A stretch of 64,000 nt of DNA, taken from Eubacteriales bacterium (lineage in GTDB: Bacteria; Bacillota; Clostridia; Lachnospirales; Lachnospiraceae). Of this stretch, positions 1 to 8,838 are shown piece after piece (positions within the stretch are counted from its first letter, which is position 1; every line of letters starts with the position of its first letter). Where the stretch lies: positions 186,001 to 250,000 of the forward strand of contig JAUNHC010000001.1 of NCBI GenBank assembly GCA_030524175.1, in the 5' to 3' direction. The position numbers were made by a program, and so were the translations under genes. Below the pieces are notes generated by a model. That model saw only the letters and a list, made by a program, of their open reading frames with translations, searched no databases and had not been told where the DNA came from.

Positions 1-359
1 CAAGACGGAACAACAGTTTTTGTATATCCTGTCTGTCAAGAGGCTTTAATGCATAGTCATCCACACCGATTTTTATGGCACGGATCGCATAGTCAAGATA
101 ATCGTAACCGGTAAGTATCGCTATCTTGACGGACGGCTCCAGTTCTTTTGCCAGCCTGCAGAATTCAAGCCCATCCATCCTGGGCATATTGATATCAGCA
201 AGAATCAGATCAATATGATGGTTTTTCACAATGTCCAAAGCCTCTTCTCCATTTTCGGCTTCATAGAAGCCCTGGATTCCCAGACCTTCAAAGTCTATGA
301 AAGCACGAATGCCGCGGCGGATGATACTTTCATCTTCTACAACAAGCAGATCATACATA
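1..359 (-). CDS. Response regulator receiver domain, partial (C-terminus outside window)
   Basis: Translating the minus strand from the ATG at 359 gives a protein beginning MYDLLVVEDESIIRRGIRAF, a typical CheY-like receiver start with the acidic pocket (E8, D9). It continues through a phosphoacceptor segment (LILADINMPRMDG) and the conserved lysine in YALKP. The reading frame runs off the window start, so the output domain is unseen; an AraC-type output (YesN class) is likely by analogy with the two YesN proteins elsewhere in the window, but this is inference. It lies 13 bases downstream of the methionine sulfoxide reductase gene in the same direction. The ribosome site (GGGG eight bases before ATG) is weak, so it may be read together with that gene. 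Confidence 0.85.
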
Positions 360-372
360 AGGATTACCCCGC

Positions 373-1509
373 TTATTTGTCAAATATTTGTTTTAAAAAT
401 CCATAACCTTCTTTATCTAAATCTTCATAAGGAATAAATCGGACAGAGGCACTGTTGATGCAGTAACGCAGTCCCCCAAGTTCTTCCGGCCCATCCTCAA
501 ATACATGCCCAAGATGACTGTCTCCTGCACGGCTGCGTACTTCTGTCCGCATCATGTTAAAGCTGGCATCTGTATTTTCGGTTACAACTTCCGGTATAAG
601 CGGTTTTGAAAAGCTTGGCCAGCCACAGCCGGATTCAAACTTATCTTCTGAGCTGAACAATGGTTCTCCTGTGACTACATCAACATAGATTCCTTTTTCA
701 AAATTATCTGCATACTCATTGCTGTAAGGCAGCTCAGTATCATTGTTCTGTGTCACCTGATACTGAATATCCGTGAGCTTCTCCTTTAATTCTTTCTCTT
801 CCGGCACCTGGTAATTCTCCGGTTTTATCTGACTGGAAAGATCATTCATATCCAGCCCCTCCTCTTCAATAAAATCATCTGCTTGTCTTAGGTCAATATG
901 ACAGTAACCTCCAGGATTTTTATCCAGGTAATCCTGATGATATTCTTCTGCCAGATAAAAATTGTCCAAGGGCAGAACCTCTGTTGCGATTTCTTGTTTA
1001 TATTTTGCTTTCTGCTCTTCCACTGCCATGTCGGCTATGGCCTTATCTTCCTCATTCACATAGTAGATACCAGAACGATACTGGCTGCCTGTATCATTTC
1101 CCTGTTTATTGACACTTATGGGATCAACCACCTTGAAAAATCCATCCAACAGCTGCTTTGTTGTAATCTGGGAAGTGTCGTACACTACTTTAACTGTCTC
1201 CGCATGTCCTGTATTGTTGTAACAAACATCCTCATATGTGGGATTTTCTGTTGTTCCATTGGCATACCCTACGTCAGTTTCATACACACCGGGCAGTTTC
1301 TTAATGTAGGCTTCTATTCCCCAGAAACATCCGCCTGCCAAATAAATTGTATTTGTGTTCTCCTCGTTTATCATAGCATGCTCCTCTTTCATTGCCAGAC
1401 TATCCTTACTTCCTTTCGTATCCTTCTGAGCTGCAGCATAACCGGTTATTGCAGTCAAAACAACAGCCAGAATCACCGCTCCCATATATTTTGCCCCAAT
1501 TTTTCTCAT
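373..1509 (-). CDS. msrAB: Exported bifunctional peptide methionine sulfoxide reductase MsrA-MsrB
   Basis: This enzyme repairs oxidised methionine; the MsrA half reduces the S-sulfoxide and the MsrB half the R-sulfoxide. The first ~27 residues ([20 protein letters not shown], then ITGYAAAQ) form a Sec-type signal or membrane anchor, so it should act outside the membrane. MsrA carries its catalytic cysteine in GCFWG (Cys61). MsrB spans about residues 240-370, with GCGWPSF and the catalytic Cys350 in RYCINSAS; the zinc-binding CxxC pairs of some MsrB proteins are not visible. At 378 residues it has the normal length of fused exported forms. A clear AAAGGAG site precedes the ATG. A response regulator gene follows 13 bases downstream. 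Confidence 0.95.
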   Translation of the reverse strand: MRKIGAKYMGAVILAVVLTAITGYAAAQKDTKGSKDSLAMKEEHAMINEENTNTIYLAGGCFWGIEAYIKKLPGVYETDVGYANGTTENPTYEDVCYNNTGHAETVKVVYDTSQITTKQLLDGFFKVVDPISVNKQGNDTGSQYRSGIYYVNEEDKAIADMAVEEQKAKYKQEIATEVLPLDNFYLAEEYHQDYLDKNPGGYCHIDLRQADDFIEEEGLDMNDLSSQIKPENYQVPEEKELKEKLTDIQYQVTQNNDTELPYSNEYADNFEKGIYVDVVTGEPLFSSEDKFESGCGWPSFSKPLIPEVVTENTDASFNMMRTEVRSRAGDSHLGHVFEDGPEELGGLRYCINSASVRFIPYEDLDKEGYGFLKQIFDK

Positions 1510-1709
1510 ACACTCTTCTCCTTTCCCACCATAGGTTGACTTGTTGCCGGGAATATACTTCTATATAGCATCCTGGAGTACATATCAGTCACCTCTTTCT
1601 TTTTTTTGATATACTCATTTTACTGTCTTTGGGGTTAAAATGGAATGGAATGGTTTTTGCTGTTTCTTTGATTTCTTCAGATATCGCTTTGAAATTCCGG
1701 ATAAGTGTA

Positions 1710-1741
1710 TATGAAAAGGAGGATGTGTTTCCACATCCCCC
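1710..1741 (-). terminator. Rho-independent terminator of the metF operon
   Basis: Inverted repeat GGAGGATGTG-TTTC-CACATCCCCC (one mismatch) at 1718-1741. On the minus strand it is followed by CCTTTTCAT at 1717-1709. It starts 9 bases past the metF stop codon, which fits the end of that operon. Confidence 0.75.
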
Positions 1742-1749
1742 TGAAAATA

Positions 1750-2628
1750 TTAAAGTCCGGCCAGCTTAAGGAGATCCGGTATTTTGGATTCCCAGCCCAA
1801 TGCCATGATATGTACACCCTGGCAGTATGGTTTACATTCTTTGATGATACGTGCAGCAATCTCAACACCTGTGATTCCTGCTTTTGTTTTCTCTTTATCA
1901 GCTTTCAGTTCGTCGATCATTGATTCCGGCACATGGATACCTGCAACGTTTGCGTTCATATATCTTGCCATTCCTACGGATTTCGGAATTACAATACCAA
2001 GCTGAACTGGTTTTCCGAACTGTTTAGCTTTTTCCATAAATTCGATGAATTTCTCAGGTTCATAAACAGCCTGAGTCTGGAAATAATCAGCACCAGCCAT
2101 AACCTTTCTTTCCATTTTTGCAAGCTGCGCATCAACAGAATCACTGCAAGGTGATACTACAGCACCCTTTGCAAACTTAGGCGGCTCTCCCACCAGTTCG
2201 TTGCCGCCAAGATCATAGCCTGATTCCAGCAATTTTACTGTATGAATCAGGGAAACAGAATCAAGATCGAATACAGGTTTTGCCTGTGGATGATCTCCCA
2301 TCTTTGTATGGTCACCGGTTAATAGCAGCAGGTTCTCGATTCCTAACATAGCTGCGCTTAAAAGGTCGGACTGCAGGGCAATACGGTTTCTGTCACGGCA
2401 GGTTAACTGATAGATCGGTGTCAGCCCTTCGTCCTTCAGAACCTTACATGTGGCCAGAGAGCCAAGACGCATAACGGAAGACTGGTTATCTGTCACGTTA
2501 ACTGCTGTAACGCCGGTCAGATAAGTTTTTGCTTCTTCTACAAGATGATCAATATTGGTTCCCTTCGGCGGTCCTACTTCTGCAGAAACTACAAATTCAC
2601 CATGTTGAAATAATTCAGTTATATTCAT
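1750..2628 (-). CDS. metF: Methylenetetrahydrofolate reductase, MetF family
   Basis: Reduces 5,10-methylene-tetrahydrofolate to 5-methyl-tetrahydrofolate, for methionine synthesis or the methyl branch of the Wood-Ljungdahl pathway. It is a TIM-barrel flavoprotein of 292 residues, normal for MetF, with family segments such as VVSAEVGPPKG near the start, LLLLTGD in the middle and DYFQTQAVY later. It is the last gene of a three-gene operon behind two genes carrying MetV-type iron-sulfur domains, and it has no C-terminal regulatory domain of its own. This arrangement is that of the MetVF type enzymes of acetogenic Clostridia, in which MetV is required for activity. The ATG has an AAGGGAG site. 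A hairpin terminator follows. Confidence 0.93.
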   Translation of the reverse strand: MNITELFQHGEFVVSAEVGPPKGTNIDHLVEEAKTYLTGVTAVNVTDNQSSVMRLGSLATCKVLKDEGLTPIYQLTCRDRNRIALQSDLLSAAMLGIENLLLLTGDHTKMGDHPQAKPVFDLDSVSLIHTVKLLESGYDLGGNELVGEPPKFAKGAVVSPCSDSVDAQLAKMERKVMAGADYFQTQAVYEPEKFIEFMEKAKQFGKPVQLGIVIPKSVGMARYMNANVAGIHVPESMIDELKADKEKTKAGITGVEIAARIIKECKPYCQGVHIMALGWESKIPDLLKLAGL

Positions 2629-2691
2629 TCTCCCTTACTCCTAATCATTATAAATTTGTAACTATTCAATGCCTTCATAGTCACATAAATT

Positions 2692-3330
2692 TTAACAGTT
2701 CTCTGTTTGTTTGGACACTTCATCATCGGTTGCGTAATTACGTACCTTGACCGGACATTTCAATGCATCCAGACGTCCAAGCTGAGCCAGCCGTCTGTAA
2801 ATGCGTTCCCAGCCGCATTCCATATCGCTGTCCACTTCACAATTGCCGTTTTTCGTACCGCCGCACGGTCCGTTGACCAGGCTCTTGGAGCAGGCTGTGA
2901 TAGGGCAGATTCCGCCAGTGATATTCAGGTAACATTCACCGCACTGATCACAGTCATATTCTAACGGTGTCACACCCTGGAATCCCGGCAATGGGTATGT
3001 ATCACATGCAGCACATACTTTCTTATCCTCCAGATACTCAGCGATGGTCTGTACACCCACACCGCAGGAGAATACCAGTACCACATCTGCTGCCTCGATG
3101 GCACTCATATGCTTCTCAAGGCGCAGCTTCATATTTTCCGGATTACAAATATAGTCTGTTGTAATGATTCCGGTCACATTCCCGCTGTCAGCCAGTTCCT
3201 TCTGAAATTCTACGGCCTCTTTTTCCGGGAAATGAACTTCTTTGCATCCCTGGCAGTTAATGATAAAGACTTTCTTTCCGTCCACCAGTGATACGATAGT
3301 TTCCTTTGCTTTTAATTGGGTAATTAACAT
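2692..3330 (-). CDS. metV: MetV: methylenetetrahydrofolate reductase iron-sulfur/zinc partner protein
   Basis: Belongs to the MTHFR C-terminal (MetV) family, the small partner that forms a complex with MetF. The 212 residues are rich in cysteines placed as in that family: CQGC near the start, CGVGVQT, CAAC, then CDQCGECYLNITGG and a run with CPITACSKSL and PCGGTKNGNCE. These cysteines bind metal or Fe-S clusters and pass electrons to the flavin of MetF. The gene starts one base after the stop of the upstream fusion gene and ends 63 bases before metF, so the three are almost certainly one transcript. The same domain is present a second time as the N-terminal part of the upstream gene (see findings). 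Confidence 0.9.
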   Translation of the reverse strand: MLITQLKAKETIVSLVDGKKVFIINCQGCKEVHFPEKEAVEFQKELADSGNVTGIITTDYICNPENMKLRLEKHMSAIEAADVVLVFSCGVGVQTIAEYLEDKKVCAACDTYPLPGFQGVTPLEYDCDQCGECYLNITGGICPITACSKSLVNGPCGGTKNGNCEVDSDMECGWERIYRRLAQLGRLDALKCPVKVRNYATDDEVSKQTENC

Positions 3331-3331
3331 A

Positions 3332-5296
3332 TCACTTCATCTCCCTTACTGCATTTTTTCCAGCCTTAATCTTGCTGACTAATGGAATCTTGGAGGAACA
3401 TATGTATTCACAACTCCTGCACTCAACACAATCCATGACATTTTTGTCCTTCATACCCTGCCAATTCTTCTCATCCGCAAATTTGGCGAAATACAGAGGA
3501 GAAAGTTCCATAGGACATACATCCACACAGCGTCCGCATTTAATACATGCCATTTCCTGAGTCTGATCTGTATCAATGGCAATGATTCCATTGGAGCCTT
3601 TCATCATAGGCACATTCAAATCTGAAAGAGCAAATCCCATCATAGGTCCGCCCATTTTGATCATAACATCATCATCCGTCACACCGCCGCAGTAGTCGAT
3701 CAGATCTTTCACACTGGTGCCGATCTTAACGATGTAGTTACCCGGATTTTTGATTTTTTCTCCGGTAACGGAGGCAACACGTTCAATCAGAGGCATACCT
3801 TTCTGAATAGCATCAGAAATAGCCTTGACAGTACTGATATTGCTCACTACAACACCTACATCTGCAGGAAGTCCGCCGCGAGGCACCTGTCTGCCCATAA
3901 CACGTTTGATGAGCATTTTTTCAGCACCCTGGGGGTATTTTGTCTTGGCAACCACAACCTCAAGGTTGTCGCAGTCAGCGATTTTTGCTTCCATAAGCTC
4001 AACTGCATCGGGCTTATTATCTTCAATAACGATGATACCTTTCTCCGCATCTACGGTTTTAATCATTGCTTTAAGACCGTAAATAATGTCGTCTGCAAAC
4101 TCCATAAGCACTTTATGGTCTGCTGTAAGATAGGGTTCACACTCGCAGCCGTTAAGCAGGATCGCTTCAATTGGCTTATTCGGTTTTAATTTCACAGATG
4201 TGGGGAATCCGGCGCCGCCCATACCAACAATTCCGGCCTCACGGACAATCTCAATGATCTCGTCCGGTGTAAGGCTTTCATAATCTTTATTTGGTTTTAC
4301 AGATTCGTGCAGAGTATTTTTTCCATCGGACTCGATCACTACAGCCATCATCTCGCTGCCTCTTGTGGCATGCATGCGCGGCTCAACAGCCACTACGGTT
4401 CCGCTGACACTGGAATGAACAGGAGCACTGATAAAGCCAGCTGCTTCACCAATCTTCTGTCCCACCTTCACTGTGTCGCCCACCTGTACAATGGGATTAG
4501 CTGGAGCTCCTAAGTGCTGTGACATGGAAATAACAGCAATCTTCGGCTCCGGAAATCTTTCCAGTGCAACGTGCTCACTGAATTCTTTGTGCTCTGTGGG
4601 ATGAACACCGCCATAATAACCTGCGAATCTCTCCTCACGGATGGATTTCACATAATCATTGACAACTTTATAATTGACCTTAGAATAATCTCGTACCTGA
4701 ACCGGCTGATTTGAAAATTCTTCAAGACGTCCTTGTTTTTCCAATTTTTTGTTGATTTTTTCCCAGGCACAGTCCTTGTTGGAATCCACTTCGCATTTTC
4801 CATTTTTTGCGCCGCCGCACTGTCCGTTGACCAGACTCTTGGAGCAGTCAACAATGGGACAGACACCTCCTGTTATATTCAGGTAACACTGAGCACATGC
4901 ATCACAGCGTTTTTTGGTCAATGCCATGCCGTGATGTCCTGTGTAATTCAATGAATTGCTGGCCGCGTATACAGGTACCTTTGCTATATCTGCTACAGTT
5001 TGAATGCCCAGGCCGCAGGAGATTACAAAAATATGATCCGTACCTTCAGGTATCATATCCTGTAATTTATTCTCAGTCTGGGTTTTGTTGCACAGAAAAT
5101 CAACCTTTGCACTGCCGGTGATTGTTTTTCCATGCTCGGCGGCGATTTTTTCGAATTCACCGCAATCTGGCTCATCAATGGTCTCAAATTCCTTAAAGCA
5201 TTTGTTGCAGGCAATGACGAACAGCTTATCCTTGTCGGCCAGTAATGAAGCCAGCTCATCATTCTCCTTCAGCTTATACTTGGTATAGTTCTCCAA
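3332..5296 (-). CDS. MetV-RnfC fusion: electron-input subunit of methylenetetrahydrofolate reductase
   Basis: A 654-residue two-domain protein. Residues 1-205 are a second MetV domain, with CDACAQCYLNITGG and QCGGAKNGKCE matching the free MetV downstream. From about 225 onward it is an RnfC-like protein: the flavin/NADH-binding loop GMGGAGFP (358-365), LLNGCECEP (380-388), and two 4Fe-4S motifs, CIKCGRCVDVCP (584-595) and CVECRSCEYIC (623-633). RnfC-type subunits take electrons from NADH; a separate RnfC2 with MetVF is known from Acetobacterium. No other rnf genes are in the window, so this is a soluble reductase part, not a membrane Rnf pump. The start is TTG with AAGGTGA five to six bases upstream. 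It is the first gene of the operon. Confidence 0.88.
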   Translation of the reverse strand: MENYTKYKLKENDELASLLADKDKLFVIACNKCFKEFETIDEPDCGEFEKIAAEHGKTITGSAKVDFLCNKTQTENKLQDMIPEGTDHIFVISCGLGIQTVADIAKVPVYAASNSLNYTGHHGMALTKKRCDACAQCYLNITGGVCPIVDCSKSLVNGQCGGAKNGKCEVDSNKDCAWEKINKKLEKQGRLEEFSNQPVQVRDYSKVNYKVVNDYVKSIREERFAGYYGGVHPTEHKEFSEHVALERFPEPKIAVISMSQHLGAPANPIVQVGDTVKVGQKIGEAAGFISAPVHSSVSGTVVAVEPRMHATRGSEMMAVVIESDGKNTLHESVKPNKDYESLTPDEIIEIVREAGIVGMGGAGFPTSVKLKPNKPIEAILLNGCECEPYLTADHKVLMEFADDIIYGLKAMIKTVDAEKGIIVIEDNKPDAVELMEAKIADCDNLEVVVAKTKYPQGAEKMLIKRVMGRQVPRGGLPADVGVVVSNISTVKAISDAIQKGMPLIERVASVTGEKIKNPGNYIVKIGTSVKDLIDYCGGVTDDDVMIKMGGPMMGFALSDLNVPMMKGSNGIIAIDTDQTQEMACIKCGRCVDVCPMELSPLYFAKFADEKNWQGMKDKNVMDCVECRSCEYICSSKIPLVSKIKAGKNAVREMK

Positions 5297-5418
5297 TTGC
5301 TCACCTTCCTTATGTAATTGATTTACAGACTCTTACTCATCCGGTATTGTTATTTTTTTCACTCTCTGCACTTAAGCAAAAAAAAGCAATAGATAAATAG
5401 TATCTGTAATTAAAGCAT

Positions 5419-5447
5419 ATTATAACACATCATGGGTATTTTATCTA
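5419..5447 (-). promoter_or_regulatory. Probable promoter of the metV-rnfC/metV/metF operon
   Basis: On the minus strand there is a perfect TATAAT (5424-5419) preceded by TGT, which makes an extended -10. A weak -35 (TAGATA, 4 of 6) lies 17 bases further up. It lies about 120 bases before the TTG start of the fusion gene in an AT-rich gap. Confidence 0.5.
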
Positions 5448-5554
5448 TTAGAAACGTGTTTTTTTATAAAAAATATAAGATATGCACAACAAAATATTTG
5501 ATATTTTTTTAACATAAATGACACATAAATATCAAGTGTTTTTATGCAAAACAG

Positions 5555-5590
5555 AAAAGCTCTGAACCACAACCGCAGTCCAGAACTTTT
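5555..5590 (-). terminator. Probable terminator of the GH38/GH172 operon
   Basis: Imperfect inverted repeat AAAAGCTCTGAAC / GTCCAGAACTTTT just past the GH38 stop codon, followed on the minus strand by CTTTTCTGTTTTGC. The rest of the 306-base gap (5297-5602) is AT-rich and holds the promoter described separately; I see no other gene there. Confidence 0.55.
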
Positions 5591-5602
5591 GAAAATAACA
5601 GT

Positions 5603-8600
5603 TTATTTCGACTTAAGGCCAGGAATGTTATCTGGTTGGATCTCAGGAACTTCTTTGTAAATCACCTTAAAAGTGACAATTTCATAGGGTTTCATTTCGT
5701 ATCGTACCTTTGCGCCCATGAAAGGAATTTCATTCTCCTCGTCCTCAAGCATATTACAGATATATACAGTTTTCAGCGGTTTGCCGAAGCACATCGTCAC
5801 ATCCGTTCTGCGATTAAACGCTTCGTATAAACGCAGTACGGTACCTTTGCCATCTTCTGCCATCTTCACAACCTCTGTGATCACGTTGGGAACATTGATG
5901 CTGACAGCCGAATATTCTCTTGGCAAAGTGCCTGAACTGTTGGCTTTTACAACACATTGCAACGGATTATTCAGTGCATAGGCACGCCCTATGGTACCTG
6001 CTTCACGGAAGCCTTCCGCATGGGGATAAATTGCAAAACAAAAACTGTGATGCTCCCGGTCTGCATCCGGATTTGGATACACAGATGACTTCAACAGCGA
6101 AATACCAATCAAGCCATCGTGTACATTTGCACCATATTTACAATCGTTTAATACACTGACCCCATAACCGTCTTCAGACACATCAAGCCATTTATGCATA
6201 CATGTTTCGAATCTGGCGAAATCCCAGGAAGTATTGTAATGTGTTTTTCTTGTGACATTGCCATACTGAATTTCATACGATGCCTCGTCTGTGTGGATGT
6301 CTACCGGAAACAGCGCCTTCAGCAGTATGTTTTTTTCTTTCCAGTCAATTTCATTTTGTATACGGATTTCCGGACTGTCAGCACTAAGGGAAATATCCTG
6401 GACGATCATGGAATCAAGATAACGTCTTCTGATGCGGATCGATGCCCTTACAGGCCCGGTCTCTATCACAGTTATCTCCTGTACATCTGTTATTTCCCAT
6501 GATTTTTCTATATAATAATTATTGATATCCCATGCATCCCAATTATGGGGACGATCCTCATATGTCATCAGGACATTTCCGTTTTCTCCGCTTTTTAAAA
6601 GCTGCCGGTGTTCTTTTTTATCATAAATGGAACGAATCTGTCCACTGTCTGAAAGTTCAACACGTACAAAAGCATTTTCCAGGTTATACGCGGATACCGA
6701 AAGCTCTGCTTCCGGGCTGCTGTGTTCTTTATCTGTCAGCAGATAAGTTTTGTACCCTTTGGCAGGTATCTCTGACGCGGTAAAGAGATATCTTCCGTCT
6801 GTAAGTCGTTGGAGCGGGCAGATTTTTACGCCGTCACTCACCAAAGGTGTATGGATTCTCTCAGGACATTCAAAAACAACCATATCTTCACCTGTCATAC
6901 CATTGGGATTATACACAACGAGCGCATTCATCGGCGCATCAATCTCTGAGGTAATTGCCTTAAGTGCCTCGTTTTCCAGTGCATATCCCTTGGTCAACAG
7001 CTGTTCGTATTCAGCTTTTGAATCATCGTATACCTCTTTGATGGAAGAGCCGGGCAGGATATCGTGGAATTGGTTCCGCAAGGCAATCTCCCAGAGCTTT
7101 TCCAGTTCCTTATCTGGATATATAAGCTGTATAAGATCTCTTCCAATACTGGAAAAGAGCTCAATATTCTGCAGCAAAAACTCTGCTGTACGGTTATACT
7201 TTTTATTTCTCGCCATAGAAGTATACGTACCTCGGTGATACTCAAGGTACAATTCCCCTACCCACACAGGAAGCTGCTTCCGGTCCTTTACATTCTTTTC
7301 AAGAGTGTGAAAAAACTCTGCTGATGTGCTCATGACTGTCTGGGGACATCCTGGAATTCCTTTTGACAGTCTGCGATGGTTTTCCAGCATATCACGAACC
7401 GGACCTCCGCCGCCGTCTCCGTATCCGAAGGACATCAGAACCTCATCATTCAGATATTTCTGGCTGTAACGCTCCCATCCGCCCTTGACCTGGGACGGAC
7501 TGAGATAAGCATTATATGTAGTAAAATGCTCTGTCTCTGTCCCATTTTCCACTGCACTTTTATTGTAATCCCGGCTTGGACTAAAATGAGTAAGGATTCT
7601 GCTTCCGTCAATTCCTTCCCACTCAAAAGTATCATAGGGCATTTTATTAAACTCATTCCAGCTGATTTTAGTCGTCATGAAATAACGGATTCCGCACTTC
7701 TTCATAATCTGCGGCAATGCCGCCGAATAGCCAAATACGTCCGGAAGCCAGAGAATTTCGTTATCCTTCCCGAACTCTTCCTTAAAGAACCTTTTTCCAT
7801 AAAGGAATTGGCGTACCAGGGATTCACCTGAGGAGAGGTTGCAGTCAGCCTCCACAAACATACCGCCCTCTACCTCCCAGCGCCCCTCTTTCACACGCTC
7901 TCTGATTTGCTCATAAAGCTGCGGATCGTTTTTCTTTACATATTTATAGAGCTGTGGCTGGCTGGACATAAACACATACTCCGGATACTGCCTCATCAGC
8001 TCAAGAACTGTAGAAAAGCTGCGCACCGCCTTATCTTCCGTTACTGCCAATGTCCACATCCACGCAACATCAATATGTGTATGGCCCACGCAATAAACCT
8101 TTTCCCGGCATTCACCTGTATGTTTTTCATAAAACTCTTGCCGGAGATACTGGTGAGCCTGTTTAAGCGTTGCATCATACGCCTGCGAGTGCTCCTGCCG
8201 CAAATCCAGCAGATTCAGGGAATTATTCAGAGCCTGAAGGATTGTACGGAAGCTGCGGTCAGATGGTGACAGAAGTCTTGCCACTTCATACGGAACAGAT
8301 AAATCATAAAAATAGTTTTCTGTAGGCCGGTGCAGCACTTTGATGACGGAATCCATGATCAGCCGGAAATTATCATCACCGGTAAATGCCGAGAGCACAA
8401 TCCTGTAACGCTCTCCTGCCTTTGCACATTCACTTAAAACAACCTCCCGATGATTTACATCCATCCCCTGCCTTCTCTCATTGTTTACAAAAATCGTAAA
8501 CTGGGGATTAGTGGCATCCCACTGGCCTTCACGTCCTGTTTTCAGTTCAAACACTGTACATTTTCCTTCAAACTCTGGGGGAATAGTCACAAATGTTTCA

Positions 8601-8800
8601 AACCAAAAGTATTCTCTATGTCCGCCCCAAAGCTGGACAGGGCTGAGGATTTCCCAGGAATCTGTACAGATGCCGGCAATATTTTCAAATTTTTCCTTAG
8701 ATTTTAAAAAACGATAGTGTTTTATTGGTGTAACATCCGTATAAATCAGCCCTTTGATATCGCTGATCAGCTTGCCCACCCGCTCCTTAACCAGAATCAC
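5603..8800 (-). CDS. GH38 alpha-mannosidase, cytoplasmic
   Basis: A 1065-residue glycoside hydrolase family 38 enzyme, which removes alpha-linked mannose with retention of configuration. The catalytic zinc site is seen in HTHIDVAWMW (240-249) and the nucleophile is Asp354 in LPDVFGYS. The C-terminal half is the family's beta-sandwich domain, ending with the RLYEAFN segment. There is no signal peptide, so it works on imported oligosaccharides. The longest frame begins at a TTG at 8827, but a strong GGGAGG site lies six to seven bases before the GTG at 8800, so I start there. It is the last gene of an ABC transporter operon and follows the GH172 gene by 38 bases. Linkage specificity cannot be read from the sequence. 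Confidence 0.93.
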   Translation of the reverse strand: MILVKERVGKLISDIKGLIYTDVTPIKHYRFLKSKEKFENIAGICTDSWEILSPVQLWGGHREYFWFETFVTIPPEFEGKCTVFELKTGREGQWDATNPQFTIFVNNERRQGMDVNHREVVLSECAKAGERYRIVLSAFTGDDNFRLIMDSVIKVLHRPTENYFYDLSVPYEVARLLSPSDRSFRTILQALNNSLNLLDLRQEHSQAYDATLKQAHQYLRQEFYEKHTGECREKVYCVGHTHIDVAWMWTLAVTEDKAVRSFSTVLELMRQYPEYVFMSSQPQLYKYVKKNDPQLYEQIRERVKEGRWEVEGGMFVEADCNLSSGESLVRQFLYGKRFFKEEFGKDNEILWLPDVFGYSAALPQIMKKCGIRYFMTTKISWNEFNKMPYDTFEWEGIDGSRILTHFSPSRDYNKSAVENGTETEHFTTYNAYLSPSQVKGGWERYSQKYLNDEVLMSFGYGDGGGGPVRDMLENHRRLSKGIPGCPQTVMSTSAEFFHTLEKNVKDRKQLPVWVGELYLEYHRGTYTSMARNKKYNRTAEFLLQNIELFSSIGRDLIQLIYPDKELEKLWEIALRNQFHDILPGSSIKEVYDDSKAEYEQLLTKGYALENEALKAITSEIDAPMNALVVYNPNGMTGEDMVVFECPERIHTPLVSDGVKICPLQRLTDGRYLFTASEIPAKGYKTYLLTDKEHSSPEAELSVSAYNLENAFVRVELSDSGQIRSIYDKKEHRQLLKSGENGNVLMTYEDRPHNWDAWDINNYYIEKSWEITDVQEITVIETGPVRASIRIRRRYLDSMIVQDISLSADSPEIRIQNEIDWKEKNILLKALFPVDIHTDEASYEIQYGNVTRKTHYNTSWDFARFETCMHKWLDVSEDGYGVSVLNDCKYGANVHDGLIGISLLKSSVYPNPDADREHHSFCFAIYPHAEGFREAGTIGRAYALNNPLQCVVKANSSGTLPREYSAVSINVPNVITEVVKMAEDGKGTVLRLYEAFNRRTDVTMCFGKPLKTVYICNMLEDEENEIPFMGAKVRYEMKPYEIVTFKVIYKEVPEIQPDNIPGLKSK

Positions 8801-8838
8801 CCAGCATCCTCCCTTTTCGCTATTCAATACTTTTTAAA

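Noticed and set aside
898-1539. 213-codon plus-strand frame opposite msrAB
   Set aside because: It is antisense to a well-conserved MsrA-MsrB protein, has an odd cysteine- and isoleucine-rich composition and no homology that I recognise.
3332-5296. Possible membrane Rnf complex
   Set aside because: Only an RnfC-like part is present; the other rnf subunits are absent, and the MetV fusion and metF context point to a soluble reductase.
5297-5602. Riboswitch (SAM or tetrahydrofolate type) before the MetV-RnfC operon
   Set aside because: The leader is only AT-rich sequence with a promoter-like site; I see no conserved core of those riboswitches.
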